Below are positions 1-11,638 of a stretch of DNA of 64,000 bases, piece by piece. The DNA is from Clitoria ternatea. Taxonomy: Eukaryota > Streptophyta > Magnoliopsida > Fabales > Fabaceae. The position numbers were made by a program, and so were the translations under genes. The notes below the pieces were generated by a model. It saw nothing but the letters and a program-made list of their open reading frames with translations, did no database searches and was not told the DNA's origin. Position 1 is the first letter of the stretch, and each line of letters opens with the position of its first letter. The stretch is taken from assembly GCA_037962975.1 (NCBI GenBank), contig CM075670.1, positions 146,634,501 through 146,698,500 on the forward strand. The letters are read 5' to 3'.

Positions 1-272
1 CTTCTGAATAACATCTCAACTTTCTAGATAGATTTTATCTTTATCATCTTTTTACCTTATGAACAAATAAATCATCAAATTTTGTAAATATTATATAAAT
101 TGTTTATAAAGCATTCTTTTGTGAATAAGTTTTAATAAATTTACCATAGTAAATAAGGATTACTATGAATTACTGGAACTTTTAATCTTAGTGGAACAAT
201 ATCTAAATTTGAAAACTATAAACGATTGGTGCGCTTACCAATTAAAGACCCAACAGTACCACGGGGTTAACA
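1..272 (+). repeat. 3' end of an Athila-like LTR, upstream copy
   Basis: This stretch matches 3949-4220 nearly base for base, with only scattered substitutions, and ends in the same GGGGTTAACA. It is therefore the last part of an LTR whose complete version lies at 2695-4220. The LTR start is outside the window. Its position is best explained as the end of the upstream copy of a tandem duplication (see 455-4402). Confidence 0.75.
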
Positions 273-454
273 GCTACCACTAAAAAGGAATTATTAGCTA
301 TTGTCTTTGCTTTTGATAAGTTTAGACCGTACTTGGTAGGCTCGCACGTTATTGTATATACTGACCATTCGACCATTAAGTACCTTTTACATAAAAAAGA
401 AGCAAAGCCTAGGGTAATTAGATGGATTTTTATCTTAAAAGAATTTAACCTAGA
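273..454 (+). pseudogene. Athila-type RNase H fragment, truncated
   Basis: The reading frame gives the end of the RNase H region of a Ty3/gypsy polyprotein: KELLAIVFAFDKF, then YTDHSTIKYL and KPRVIRWIFIL. It abuts the LTR directly with no primer binding site between, so it is not the normal start of an internal domain. The match to 4221-4402 stops abruptly after position 454, where unrelated sequence begins. It is a fragment with no function of its own. Confidence 0.8.
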
Positions 455-1500
455 TGGGGACCCCTATTTTCTCTACCTATTGAGGGGGGATCCCATCCTG
501 GTTATGGTGTTTTATGCTAATGCTTATAGGACACGCCAGGACTCACCGAACATCAGCCAGCAGAGGATGCGCTTGGTGAGGGGTCGACACATCACTTATG
601 ACAAGGACACTATTAGTACCCTACTAGGTAATCCTTGGGAGCCTACTCCTGAAAATGACACTTGTTTCTAGAAGGAAAACAGAAACAAGGTTTCCAGTGA
701 GGATGGTTATCTAGGATACTTCTTGGATTAGGTTGCTCATTTTTTAAGCAAAGATAGAATCTTCTTTAACCATAGTAAGGTTGGAAGAACTCCATCGAAC
801 CTCCTTAAGAAACAGTTGACCCCTATAGCTCAGGCATGGATGTACCTTATGCTTCATAACATCACTCTTGTTACCCACCTTTCTTCTCTTCCAGTGGATC
901 GCTTCTACCTTCTCTACTCCATTCTTCAGGGCCACACCATTGATATTGCTAAGCTTATATCTGAGCAAATTCACCTTTATGCCCTCGGGTATAAGGTGAA
1001 TCACCTTGTTCCTTTCCCTTTCATCATTTCTGCCTTACTGAGGATGCAAGGAGTTGTTGCACCATCACCAAAGTTTACTAGTTCTTCGAGAAGAGTCCCC
1101 AAGGTCTCAGTAAACAGATTACTTTGTTCAGCAGTGCGAGCTTCCACCTTTGGAGCAGGAGGCTCAGCCCAGACCGAGACGTAGGAGACCAACCCATCCA
1201 TCATCTACTGATGCTATCACTGAGGGATTCACTAGGATGAGTATAGAGCATCAGTATATGATGCAGATGATGGCTGCTTCTCACCGAGCTTATACACATC
1301 TTCATGATTCTTACTATCAGTACAGGATTCAGGGAGAGGAAGCACCATTTATGACACCAGTTGACTTTGTAACCCATATGGCTTGGCCTGGTGATTTGCC
1401 CACATACCCTGAGGCTGGTGGACCGTCTAGAGCACATGCTGATACTAAGGGTGATGCTGATGAGGAGGGTGATGATGAGGATGACCACATGGAGGACTGA
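455..1500 (+). pseudogene. Retroelement ORF of the 'putative plant transposon protein' type, broken
   Basis: Three frames together encode a protein of roughly 320 residues. Landmarks are RHITYDKDTISTLLGNPWEP near the start, LTPIAQAWMYLMLHNI and ILQGHTIDIA in the middle, a QMMAASHRAY block, and a very acidic tail ending HMED before TGA at 1498-1500. The minus-strand copy at 52024-52982 has the same order of blocks. Against that copy this one has a stop near 669, another near 730 and a frame change near 1150-1184. Such ORFs are found in large plant gypsy elements downstream of pol; their role is unknown. Clearly a pseudogene. Confidence 0.7.
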
Positions 1501-2694
1501 TGGTGTTATCTTATATTTTCTACACTTTTCATACATTTTATTTATGTTTAGTTTTACATTTATTGGTTTGATATTTGGTATATTTTGATTTTGGGATTAT
1601 ATTATAGTTTATTTTTATCTGTGTGGTTTAATTTTTATGGTTAGTTTTATTATTTCCCTTGAAAATACATTCAAGTTTTGAAAAATAAGCCAATTCTAAA
1701 AATAAGAAAAATCTTTTTATAACTAAGGCATTTAAGTAAAACTGATTACAATGAGCTTATCAATTATTAAGCTAATTTTGAAAACCCGGTGAGCTGAGAG
1801 ATCTTTAAACACTTGAAGGTTTCGACATAACTTCTTTCAAATTAATTTTGCTTAATTCTCTGACTTGTGTTGTTGTACAGAGGATCCAAGAGCATGATCA
1901 AGGCAAATTATTGATAAACACAAGAAACTAGGGCCAAAAAGCCTACCATGGTAAAAATATACTTATTCTTTGATAGCCAATTTTGAGCCTTAAAATAGTT
2001 TCCTTGGTACCCTTAACTCTTAATTAATCTTTACCATTTCCTTTACTTGATTGAATGAAAGAGCATAAAATAAAAGAAAAATATTTTGATTGTTCTTACA
2101 AAAATAGGGAGTGAAAATTAACAACTTGATTCTTTCAAAAATATCAAAATTGTGTATATAAACGAAAAATGAAAAGAAATATATGCAAATCAAAAATAAT
2201 GAAAAGAATCAAGTTGGGGGTATTTATCACCAAAAGGGAAGTAAGAATTTTGGGTCAAGAAAAGCACCCTAAAAAGAAATTGTGAAATGTTTTTTTATTA
2301 TTTCAGGTGTTTGAAATCTAAGAAAAACTATAATTTCTTGTAACCCAAGCCTCATTACAACCTTTAAAAAGACCTTGTGACTCTTGTGTAACTCTGTATA
2401 AATGACCATTGACAAGATGAAAATCAAAATTGAATTTGTTTGATTTTGTGATCGATTGAGATTGACAGATTCTTTTTCACAGAGATAACCATTTATGAGG
2501 TAAGCCGTGAAATAAGCTTGATTATTGGTATGATATTGTAAAAATTTTATCTTTAAGCCTTAGTTACATAAGATTCCTTATTTTTTATTGGTAAAATTGT
2601 AAATCACTTTTTGTAGTAAATTTTAAAACTTAACTTTATTTTGATTTTTCTTTCTTTTGCTTGAGGGCGAGCAAGGTCTTAACTTGGGGGTATT
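1501..2694 (+). other. Noncoding 3' internal region ending in a polypurine tract
   Basis: AT-rich sequence with no coding potential that I can see lies between the ORF and the LTR. It ends with a purine-rich run (AACTTGGGGGTATT, 2681-2694) directly before the LTR start, the expected place for a plus-strand primer. The same region appears reversed at 50783-52023, which confirms it is part of the element. Confidence 0.65.
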
Positions 2695-2894
2695 TGTTAG
2701 TCCTTAAATTTACTGTTATTTTTATAATAAAAATTGTGTTTATTTTAAATAAAATTAGTTTAAATTGTAATAAATTTATGTTTTTAATTCAATAAATGGA
2801 TGTTATTGGAAATAATCTGCCTTGATCAATTTTCTCTAGTTTTTCAGTGAAAAATTAAAGAAAATCAAGAGAAAAATTGAAGATCTGGAAAGCT

Positions 2895-3180
2895 GACGTG
2901 TAGCGTCAACACCACTCGTAGCGTGGGAAATTTTGATGCTGACGATACACGTCACAGCCACGCATAGCGTCAGGAGCTATGTGGACTCCACTCCCAGGTG
3001 GCCAAGCACTCAGCCAATTGACCCATTATTGGCCAATCCACCAGCAGCTAATGTCCAAGCCGAATTGGGAGACAAGGCCACACATATCTGGGTATTATTG
3101 AATAAAAAATTCTTAATCATGGCCACTTAATCACGTGTTTAATGGGGGCTGGCTCAGGAACTTGGCGCGTAGCGTCAGGA
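2895..3180 (+). repeat. Cluster of GTAGCGTC palindromes in LTR U3
   Basis: At least five imperfect copies of a GACGCGTAGCGTC-like word occur here: around 2895, 2920, 2940, 2963 and 3166. The first four form two close pairs. The reverse-strand LTR keeps the cluster at about 50498-50600 with words such as GACGCGTAGCGTCAGC. The cluster ends only about 20 bp before the TATA box. Confidence 0.7.
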
Positions 3181-3193
3181 CCCTTCCTCATCC

Positions 3194-3203
3194 CTATAAA
3201 TAG
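3194..3203 (+). promoter_or_regulatory. LTR TATA box
   Basis: CTATAAATAG is a textbook plant TATA element and sits about 500 bp into the LTR. It would drive transcription of the retroelement from the U3/R boundary. In the copy at 49931-50782 a deletion of about 0.7 kb removes the corresponding segment. Confidence 0.6.
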
Positions 3204-4220
3204 GGTCATTCTCCACACTTCCAAGGCATCCATCTGAGAATTCAGAACTTCTTTTCTCTCCTTTCACTCGAGTTTAAGTGTTCTTTTGTGAGTTTGTAAG
3301 GTTAGAGTAATTTCTAGATACTTGAGAGTATTGTGTAGTATTGTGAGCTCTTGTATCGTGAAGTGTTTCCAAGTCCTCGTAATGTCAAACTCTGTAAGTG
3401 TTATTTTTACTTTTACCCTGTGTAACTAAATTGTTTATGTTGGAATTTGGTGAATCAATATATTATATGATGTTGTAATTATGACCTCTTCATATTTATG
3501 ATTTAAATACATGTCAGTATTTCAATCTTTTATTAGTATGAACGTCAAACGGGAGAATGATTTTCATGCATATTGAAACTTGTTTTATTAGTGTGAATGT
3601 CAAACGGGAGAATGATTATTCATGCCATATTAAAATCTGTTTTAATGAAAGTAAAAGTGGAAACACCCTTAATATGCCAATTACTAGGAATAGAGTTGGT
3701 GATTATTATTGCCATAAGGCCAGTACTTAATGCAAGTTTTTACTGAGAAAGCTCACGAGGGATCAGACTTTACGGTGACTACTTAAAATTTATATCACGA
3801 GGGATCGGTTATAATGATTTTAAACTGCAATAACGTGAACTTGATAGTTAAATATGTATGTTTGTAATTATTTCATTATATTTTAGTGTGAGGATCCTAA
3901 TTCCAACATAATTTATCAATCTGTGTTTTTACCTCAAGTATCTGAATTCTTCTGAATTACATCTCAACTTTCTAGATAGATTTTATCTTTATCATCTTTT
4001 TACCTTATGAACAAATCAATCGTCAAATTTTGTAAATATTGTATAAATTGTTTATAAAGCATTCTTTTGTGAATAAGTTTTGATAAATTTACCATAGTAA
4101 ATAAGGATTACTATGAATTACTGGAACTTTCAATCTTAGTGAAACAATATCTAAATTTGAAAACTATAAACGATTGGTGCGCTTGCCAATTAAAGACCCA
4201 ACAGTACCACGGGGTTAACA

Positions 4221-5190
4221 GCTACCACTGAAAAGGAATTATTAGCTATTGTCTTTGCTTTTGATAAGTTTAGATTGTACTTAGTAGGCTCGCACGTTAC
4301 TGTATATACTGACCATTCGACCATTAAGTACCTTGTACATAAAAAAGAAGCAAAGCCTAGGGTAATTAGGTGGATTTTTATCTTACAAGAATTTGACCTA
4401 GAGATAAAAGATAAAAAGGTTACTGAGAACCTTGTTGCCGACCACTTATCTAGGTTGTCATCCGAAAAAGATGAGATGGGGAATGTTGTTCCCATCAATG
4501 AGTCTTTTCCAGATGAACAACTACTTAGTCGTCCAATAAGTGCCTTAGTACGTAGATTTTGTCAACTTTCTTGCATGTGGCATTGTACCCCCTGACCTTG
4601 GTTTTCAGCAGAAAAAGAAGTTTTTTGCAAAATGTCAAGCACTACTATTGGGATGAGCCCCTCCTTTTCAAGCAATGTGTAGATGGTTTGATGAGGAGGT
4701 GTGTTCCTAAGGATGAAGTCCATGCCATCCTGAACCATTGTCATTCTCTTTCTTGTGGAGGCCATATAAGCACATCCAAGTCAGCCTCGAAAGTATTACA
4801 AGTTGGGTTCTACTGGCCATACCTTTTTAAGGATGTGCACAGGTATGTCCTGACTTATTATGCTTGCCAAAGAGCAGGTAACATTGGTAAGCGGCATGAA
4901 ATGCCACTTAATAGCATTTTAGAGGTTGAGTTATTTGATGTGTGGGGTGTTGATTTCATGGGACCCTTTCCCCCTTCTTTTGGAAATCAGTTTATCTTGG
5001 TAGCAGTTGACTACGTGTCTAAATGGGTGGAAGCCATTGCCTTACCTCATTCGAACGCTAAGACTATGATTAAGGTTTTTAAAAAGATAATTTTTCTGAG
5101 GTTTGGGGTCCCTAAATGCATAATAAGTGATGGAGGTCTCATTTTATTGAGAAAGCATTTTAGACCCTTTTGAAAAAGTATGGGGTGAGG
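4221..5190 (+). pseudogene. Athila-type RNase H and integrase, first part, broken
   Basis: Frame one (4275-4595) carries the RNase H end with VYTDHSTIKYL and VADHLSRL. After a frame change near 4560-4600 a second frame (to 5173) carries the integrase zinc finger (HCHSLSCGGH followed by CQRAG) and the start of the catalytic core (VWGVDFMGPFPPSFG, DYVSKWVEAIALP, IISDGG). Integrase copies retroelement DNA into the host genome. The core is cut after position 5190 by a solo LTR and continues at 8368. With the frameshift and stop this copy cannot act. Confidence 0.85.
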
Positions 5191-8100
5191 TGTAACATCC
5201 CGATTTAATAATTAATTGCCAAATGAAAATAAATCATTGAAATAATAATTACAAGGTGGGAAAATTATTTATTAATTATAATTAACTTAATTAACTCAAC
5301 TTAAGAAATAATGACTGATTAAGAGTGATTCATCATTAATTGCCGGTTGATTGTGATTGGTGTACTGCTTCACGCTTTCCCACCCCACTTTCCCCTTCTC
5401 TCCGTGCATGCGTATATGGGCTACTGGGCCACCCTATCATTCATTTTTTCCCCTTTAGACTTCTCTTCTTTCTGTTCTCCCTTCTTCTCTTCTTCTTTGC
5501 TCTTCATTCTTCTTTTCTTCTTCTTCTTTCTTCTCTGCTCTCTGCACCGTGAGCTCGCGACCGTGGTGGCTGAGGATCAGAGTCCTCCTTCCTTACTCGA
5601 TGAGCCAGAGAGGGTAAGGGTGTGCATTCCCTCTGCATGCAACCAGTCTTCTTCCCCACGGCTCCTTCAATGACTTCCCTCTTTCTCCCTCTCCTTGCTC
5701 GAGGCTGCCGAGTCTCAGTGAAGATCTGCACCACGAAATGCTGCAAGGAGGTTGGAGCGTTCACTAGCGTTGTGATGGAGCTGCTCAAGAGAGTGAGCAG
5801 GGAACTGGGCGTCTCAGAAGCTTGGAAATCCCCACTGGACTGAGTGAAAGGTCAATGTGGTGCCCTGGGGGCTTGGGTCTCCCCACTAATCTTGCATGCA
5901 GAACTATTTAAGAGTGGGAGTGGCTCGGAGTTCCTCCAAAGCCAAGTGTAATGGTGAATGACTGATGCAGGGTCGTTCCATTGAGAATGAGTGAATGGGC
6001 TGAGCGGAGCAACCGACTGGAGCTGCAAGCCCTTGGAGCCTTTGGAATCTTCATCCCAGGTAGGGGGCGCTCTACATGTCAAATGCATAGTTTCTGGACG
6101 GTCCGAGTGAACGTATTACCTTATGTATTTGTATGATTATGATTATGATGACTCTGTGAGGTGTTTGACTGTTGATCATTGGATATCGTATGTGTGTGTT
6201 AGTAGAGTCCTGTTGATTATTTCGTATTCACATGTATGCGTTCAGGATGTGTTGTTTGATATATATATATATTGTGCGTGCTGCTGAGTGGAGTTCGGAT
6301 GAATGATAATTATTATCTGGGTGGTGTATGACTATGGCTGTCCTAGAGATGTATGATGACATTGGTGATGATGTAGAGTTAATGTATGAGTTGCATGTTA
6401 ATTGTAATATGAATGTCAAACACATTGTGTGGTCTATTGTTGACTTCCGGGTGGATACGATATGAATTGCTTAAGATGAACTTGCTGAGTGTGGATGACT
6501 GTCGTGACATGCATGAGGTTGCATTTATGGATAGAGGGTGACCCGTGGAAGGTCAGGAACCCAATGAGATGATTTCTAGCTACAGACCCTTGGCTAGATT
6601 TTGAGAGGACCCGTGGTAGCCGTGGGAGCTAGAGTTAAGTCTCGAGACGTCCTTGGGAGGCTGGTACCACACGGTAAGGGCTATCGGACGAGGGGCCAGA
6701 AAAGGGATTTGCAACATGTTCCTTAAAATCCGTGAATGCTATTAATGAATTCCGACTGGATTTACGTGTGTGTTTGACGCTGAGGCTAAGTATTATCGAT
6801 GTTATTGTTAAAGGATATGTTGTTGTGAATAGTAGGAATTAGATAACCTTGAATGACTTGAGTAATCTGACTAGTGACTTGTGTAGATGCTTTATTAAAT
6901 GTTAGTAAATACTAGTATTGATCAAAGGGATAGAGTATGTTGAAAGGGAATGTGTTGCTAAGCCGAGCCAATAACTGTCATTGTATATGTAAAAGCTCAC
7001 CCCCTACACCATTTTTCAGTATGTGCAGGTTGGACTCGGAAGTGCTGACAGGGCCTCAAGTCCGAATGTGGTGTACTCCGACTGTTGAGTGCTTATATTG
7101 TATTCACTATGTTAGTCAGTGTAGCCTTGGCCGGCTCTTATGTAAAATAACGATTAAACATATTTATCTATAAAGATTGGTTAGGAGAAGTATAGATATG
7201 GTGTCGCTTGTATGGATCTGTAAATAATGGTAAAGGTAAAATGTTAAGATAATGAGTATTCCGAGTATATGGTTATCTATATATAGATCGGTAGATCGGA
7301 TTTGTGGGCAGGTTTATATTTCTGGGAACATATATTTATACATAAGTGCTTTATGTTGATTTGATGCGTCTTCCGACTGGAATGTGTTGTTAAATGATTC
7401 GAGGATTACTGGGTGGCTTTTCCGAGTGAATACGCTGAGTGATTCCGAGTGAAAAATATAGGTAGACCCGAGTGAGGAAGAGTTTGTATTCCCAAGTGAA
7501 AACCTTGAGCGATCCTCTTCTAAGAGAGGAGTTAGTGTAGTGGTTTAGAATGGAATAAATTCTAAGTGTAAGATATTATAATCCGAGTGAATGATGTAAA
7601 ATCTGAGCGAGTGAAGATCTGTATCCCGAGTGGTTGAGTTTTGAATAAGTCCGAGTGGGACTTAACTACCTGATTTCCAGAGTGAGTGTATGATTATGTA
7701 TATACCTGTGTTGTATGCTAGTGACTTATGGTTGGGCCTTTTTCCGAGTGGGGGATACTTAAAAGGATTCTGAGAGAAACCCCTTTGACGAATTCTGAGT
7801 AGATGTTATATATAATCCGAGTGATTGAGGAATGGTATTCCGAGTGGTTAGGATTAGAATAGGTCCGAGGGAGGATTGACTTAATGAATTCCCCAAACGA
7901 AACAGTTGTAGTATGCCGAGTGAGTTAGCTATCATTTTCTGAGTGAACGGCTTTGGGAATCATTTTTGGGTTGCCAATATATATATATATACAACCCGAT
8001 CGAGTGGAGCCGCGGAGTGTGATATGCTGTCTGATTGAAACTGGTATGCATTAGGGTCAATCCGAGTGAATTAAGAGTGGATCTACCCGAGCGAACTAGA

Positions 8101-8362
8101 CGTTGAAATCCGAGTGGGGGAAATACCGAGTGGAGTGACAGGATGTTGATTTCGCTTGAGCGAGTGTGCGTGGTACCGTTGGGTTCGCTTAAGCGTCTTC
8201 CCTTTCGCTGTGCATGAGTTTATTTCCCTTGTCTTCTTCCCTCCTTCTCCTTGTTGTGCCCGGTTTTGTTAATTTGAGCAGATTATGTACGGTTTACTAA
8301 CTTTAAATTTGAAAAATTTCCCTGTTGGTTTTATTTATTTAATTAAAAATTAGGGTGTTACA
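5191..8362 (+). mobile_element. 3.2-kb solo LTR inserted in Athila integrase
   Basis: The insert begins TGTAACATCCC and ends GGGTGTTACA, and it is flanked by the 5-bp target duplication TGAGG (5186-5190 and 8363-8367). The integrase sequence reads on across the gap once the insert is removed. There is no coding capacity. Inside are a pyrimidine-rich stretch (about 5380-5530), a GC-rich island (about 6535-6720) and a long array of CCGAGTGA words (7371-8140), followed by two CGCTTGAGCG-type palindromes (8155-8195). The ends and motifs resemble the Tekay LTRs elsewhere in the window. Orientation follows the TGTAACATCCC start. Confidence 0.9.
7371..8195 (+). repeat. Array of CCGAGTGA words with two CGCTTGAGCG palindromes
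   Basis: About 25 perfect or one-to-two-mismatch copies of TCCGAGTGA lie at irregular spacing of roughly 15-60 bp, all in the same direction. Two copies of the palindrome (CGCTTGAGCGAG and CGCTTAAGCG) follow at 8155-8195. The spacers are not alike, so this is an interspersed motif array rather than a simple tandem repeat. Confidence 0.75.
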
Positions 8363-9010
8363 TGAGGCATAAGGTTGCTACACCTTATCACCCTCAAACT
8401 AGTGGCCAGGTTGAGGTATCTAATAAAGAGATCAAAACATTCTTCAGAAAGTGGTTAATACATCCCGTAAGGATTGGTCTATTAAATTAGACAATTCCTT
8501 ATGGGCGTATCGAACCGTTTATAAAACTCCCATTAGAACCACACCCTTTAAACTAGTGTACGGGAAACCTTGTCATTTACCTGTTGAATTAGAATACAAA
8601 TCCTTCTAGGCTGTCAAAATGCTTAACTTTGATATGAAGGTTGCAGGTGAAACAGGTTGCTGGAGTTAAACGAGCTTGAAGAGCTCCAGTTGGATGCATA
8701 CGAAAATGCCAGAATTTATAAAGAAAAAACTAAAAAATGGCATGATCGTCACATCCTCCAGAGGTCCTTCAGTCCAGGTGAGATGGTTTTACTTTTCAAC
8801 TCTCGCTTGAAGCTCTTCCCTGGTAAGCTCAGGTCCAGGTGGTCGGGGCCATTTAAGGTAATAAAGGTTTTTCCATTTTGAGCCGTTGAGTTATGGAGCG
8901 AGAAGTCAGGTCCGTTTAAGGTAAACAGACAAATACTTAAGCGCTACTTAATAGGGGAACCGATACAACAAGCAAGTTTCTTGGACTTGTTTGATGTAAC
9001 AGATTCTTAA
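8363..9010 (+). pseudogene. Athila-type integrase, second part, broken
   Basis: The frame resumes the catalytic core with HKVATPYHPQTSGQVE, which includes the expected third acidic residue. It then needs several frame changes to reach the C-terminal part (LLELNELEELQLDAYENA, KTKKWHDRHI, GKLRSRWSGPFKV). The polyprotein ends with a stop near 9007. Stops and frameshifts between 8440 and 8660 and near 8880 show it is dead. It is continuous with 4221-5190 if the solo LTR is taken out. Confidence 0.8.
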
Positions 9011-10411
9011 TTCCAAATTGCTGCTACACGTTCGGCTGAAGACGTTAAACTTAGTACTTGTGGGGAGGTAACCCCATTGGTAATCTTCATTTCCTTTTTC
9101 TCATGACTTTGTGTGTTTTGTTTCACAAAAATAAAAAAAATAAAAAATACTATTTCTTGGTTCCATTTGCCACATCTTTAAAATCTTCTTAGTTTCCTTC
9201 TGTGATTAGTTTTGCGGTAGAGCATATTGGTTTGTCTTTGATGAATAATGATGTGTAATCCCATCTCAATTGTATGATTAATTTTCTTTGTTGCATGTTT
9301 TTCTTTTAATTTTTCTATTTTGAATGCATACATGTGATTCCTAGGATATGTACCAAGAAATAAAATCAAATCTCTATGCAAATTGAGGAAGTTTAATGTT
9401 TGAAAACAGTGAAGTCCACTGGCAATGGGTTTTTCCCACCGGCGATGGGCTTTTGCCAGGGTCATACGTAAAAAGAAGAAAATTTCTGGGCAGAAAAAAG
9501 AGAAACCCACTGGCCGTGGGAATTTCCCACTACCCGTGGGTTTCATACAGGTACAAAATTAATTTTTTGGGCCCAAGACAGAGAAACCCACTGGCCGTGG
9601 GAATTTACCACTGGTCGTGGGTTTCATGACAGATGTAGTTTTTTATTTAACATGCACACCACTGGCTGTGGGTTTCATGACAGGTGTAGTTTTTTATTTA
9701 ACATGCACACATCGTCCGTGGGTCTTATCCCCTCTTGCATTCTCCCTCATCACTTCACACTACCACTCCATATCACTCTTAACTTGAGAAATTGCTTGAC
9801 CCCATTCATATTCCACTAATTTCCTTCACTCACTACCCAATCTACATCACTCCTTTCTATACTTTTCATCAAGTAAGTCTCCTTCTCTATTCATATTTTA
9901 GGGTTCTTTCTCTTAGTTTGGGGTTGTTCTACTTGTTATTTTGGTTGGTTTTTGATGTAATTAATCATATGGAAGTGTTTATATATATTCATATATGATT
10001 CTTTTGATGAAAAAGTCATGTGGGTATGCTATCAAATTCTTGTTTGGATTTCTCATGTTTATCATGTTCATCATTATACATTAAAACCCATATGCACTTT
10101 TTCTTCATGATTGAGACTCCATGACACATAGATGGACATTTATCGCATTATTGTTCATGTGTAAAGTATGCTTTATGAATTTGGGAAACTTGGTGATGCA
10201 TTATCCATGGATTTCTTAGTGCATATTTTTATGCCCACCAAGTGTTTGACAAAATGCCAAAAACAACTCTTTGTTCTTCCTTGTACATACTTATGGGTTG
10301 TTTTATCCTCTTTGGACCTTCATATGCTTACCCATCATGAAGTTTCCATTTGTTGCCTATATTGACGTATTTGGTGCATAAACTTGAATTTGGATTTTAG
10401 GTACCAAGAAC
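9011..10411 (+). other. Noncoding spacer between Athila pol and ORF3
   Basis: No protein is encoded. Such long spacers are usual in Athila elements between pol and the third ORF. The part 9410-9725 is a palindrome cluster (separate entry). A TTTTAG just before the ORF start at 10412 would suit a splice acceptor for a subgenomic mRNA, but this is a guess. Confidence 0.55.
9410..9725 (+). repeat. Cluster of CCACTGGCCGTGGG palindromes
   Basis: Eight or nine copies of a word close to CCACTGGCCGTGGG occur, mostly as pairs joined by AATTTCCC or TTTTTCCC. Pairs are visible at about 9416-9455, 9506-9542, 9585-9622 and 9658-9724. The same word recurs in the LTR at 13384-13590, tying this spacer and that LTR to one family. 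Confidence 0.75.
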
Positions 10412-11638
10412 ATGTCTTCCGGAAGAACAAAAAATGTTTACAAGAAGAGAAAGAACAAAAGTAAGTCATCTAACTATTCTAGTGTAGATGATATTGAGTG
10501 CATATCGGATGAACAAAGAATGCGATTAGCTTCTTTGGCCTCGAGGGAAATTATCCCCTTTAGGTTCTTTTACAAATAATCTTTACTTGAACTTGGGCTG
10601 TATGAGGATACTTACAAATATTGTCAAAATGTGGGGTGGGAAACATTTACTGAATTATTTGAACCAAGTTATGAGCATAGCACCTTAGAGTTCCTTAGCT
10701 CAATTGATATCAAACCTTCTGCAAATGATTTCAGTTGGGGGATCACTTTTAGGCTAAACAATTCTAATTTTAGGATGGATTTAGCAGATGTGGATGCCAT
10801 CTATGGTTTTCCCTCTGTTCCTGAAGAGATGCATGCTTGTGTGAATACTTCTCGCATTCCTAGGGACTTTAATGCTAAATATTTTTGGTCCCAACTTTCA
10901 CGAGCCAAAGATGAATATGATCCATCCTCTACCAAAGCCTCCCTTATCCATCATCCTATTTTTAAATACTTGTAAATGTTCATGGCTCGTTCTATTTTCA
11001 GGCGATTCGATGGCCCAGGTACTATCAGGGCTGTTGAATTATACTTTTTGTATGCCATGGTTCATGAGATCCCCATCCATTCCACTAAATGACTTTTAAG
11101 CCAATTCACCAGAGTTAATCGGGCCACCTCTGGCAAGATCATCATGGATGGGTACATCAACCCAATTACTAGGTATGTGGGAATTAATTTGGAAGATGGC
11201 ACTCTATTATGCCAACCCAAGAGGGTTGATATTGATGAAATGATGCATATGGGTATGATTGTGCTGGAACATAACATTTACTGTTTGGTTGTTCCGGGAA
11301 TATTTGTGCCTCACCCCTTGCTTGAACCTAGCTTCACTAGCCTGGAGGGCAAGACTTCCTTTTTGTTTTCAGGTACCGATGGTCATGATGACTCCCCCTT
11401 GGACATCGAGATGCCTCTTCCTCATGACCACTCAACTGGCCCGTCCTGATCCACTACCGACTCTAGTTTTTCTATGGAACGGATGTATTCCTTGATGCAA
11501 GGAATGAACACTAGTTTGGAGTCCTTATCTATTGAACAAATCTGACAAGGGAGTAGGATTGATGACATAGCTCAGCGAGTGGATGCTATGTACACGTGGG
11601 ACTCACAGCAGAGGCATTTCCCCTCTCGTTCTCCATGA
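10412..11638 (+). pseudogene. ATHILA ORF-type protein, interrupted by stops
   Basis: A single frame from ATG (10412) to TGA (11636-11638) would encode about 408 residues but is broken by in-frame stops at 10577, 10973, about 11090, 11446 and about 11543. The start is basic (SSGRTKNVYKKRKNKSK). Later blocks include WETFTELFEPSYEHSTLEFL, FRMDLADVDAIYGFP and FRRFDGPGTIRAVELYFLYA. The pattern fits the ATHILA ORF family, an extra protein of Athila elements whose function is not settled. It follows pol and precedes the LTR at 13050. The absence of frameshifts suggests decay mainly by point mutation. Confidence 0.75.

Larger units (their letters stand above)
2695..4220 (+). repeat. Athila-like LTR, 1526 bp
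   Basis: The LTR begins TGTTAGTCC and ends GGTTAACA, giving short inverted ends TGTTA/TAACA, and is preceded by a polypurine tract. A second copy is on the minus strand at 49931-50782. It contains a cluster of GC-rich palindromes (2895-3180) and a TATA box (3194-3203). Immediately after its end the sequence is mid-pol of an Athila element, so it was probably inserted into that pol. The GCTAC at the junction may be the target site, but the other flank is not visible. Confidence 0.75.

Noticed and set aside
5340..5843. Overlapping ORFs at the start of the 3.2-kb solo LTR
   Set aside because: They come from a pyrimidine-rich tract (Phe/Leu/Ser runs on one strand, Arg/Glu on the other) without domain content.
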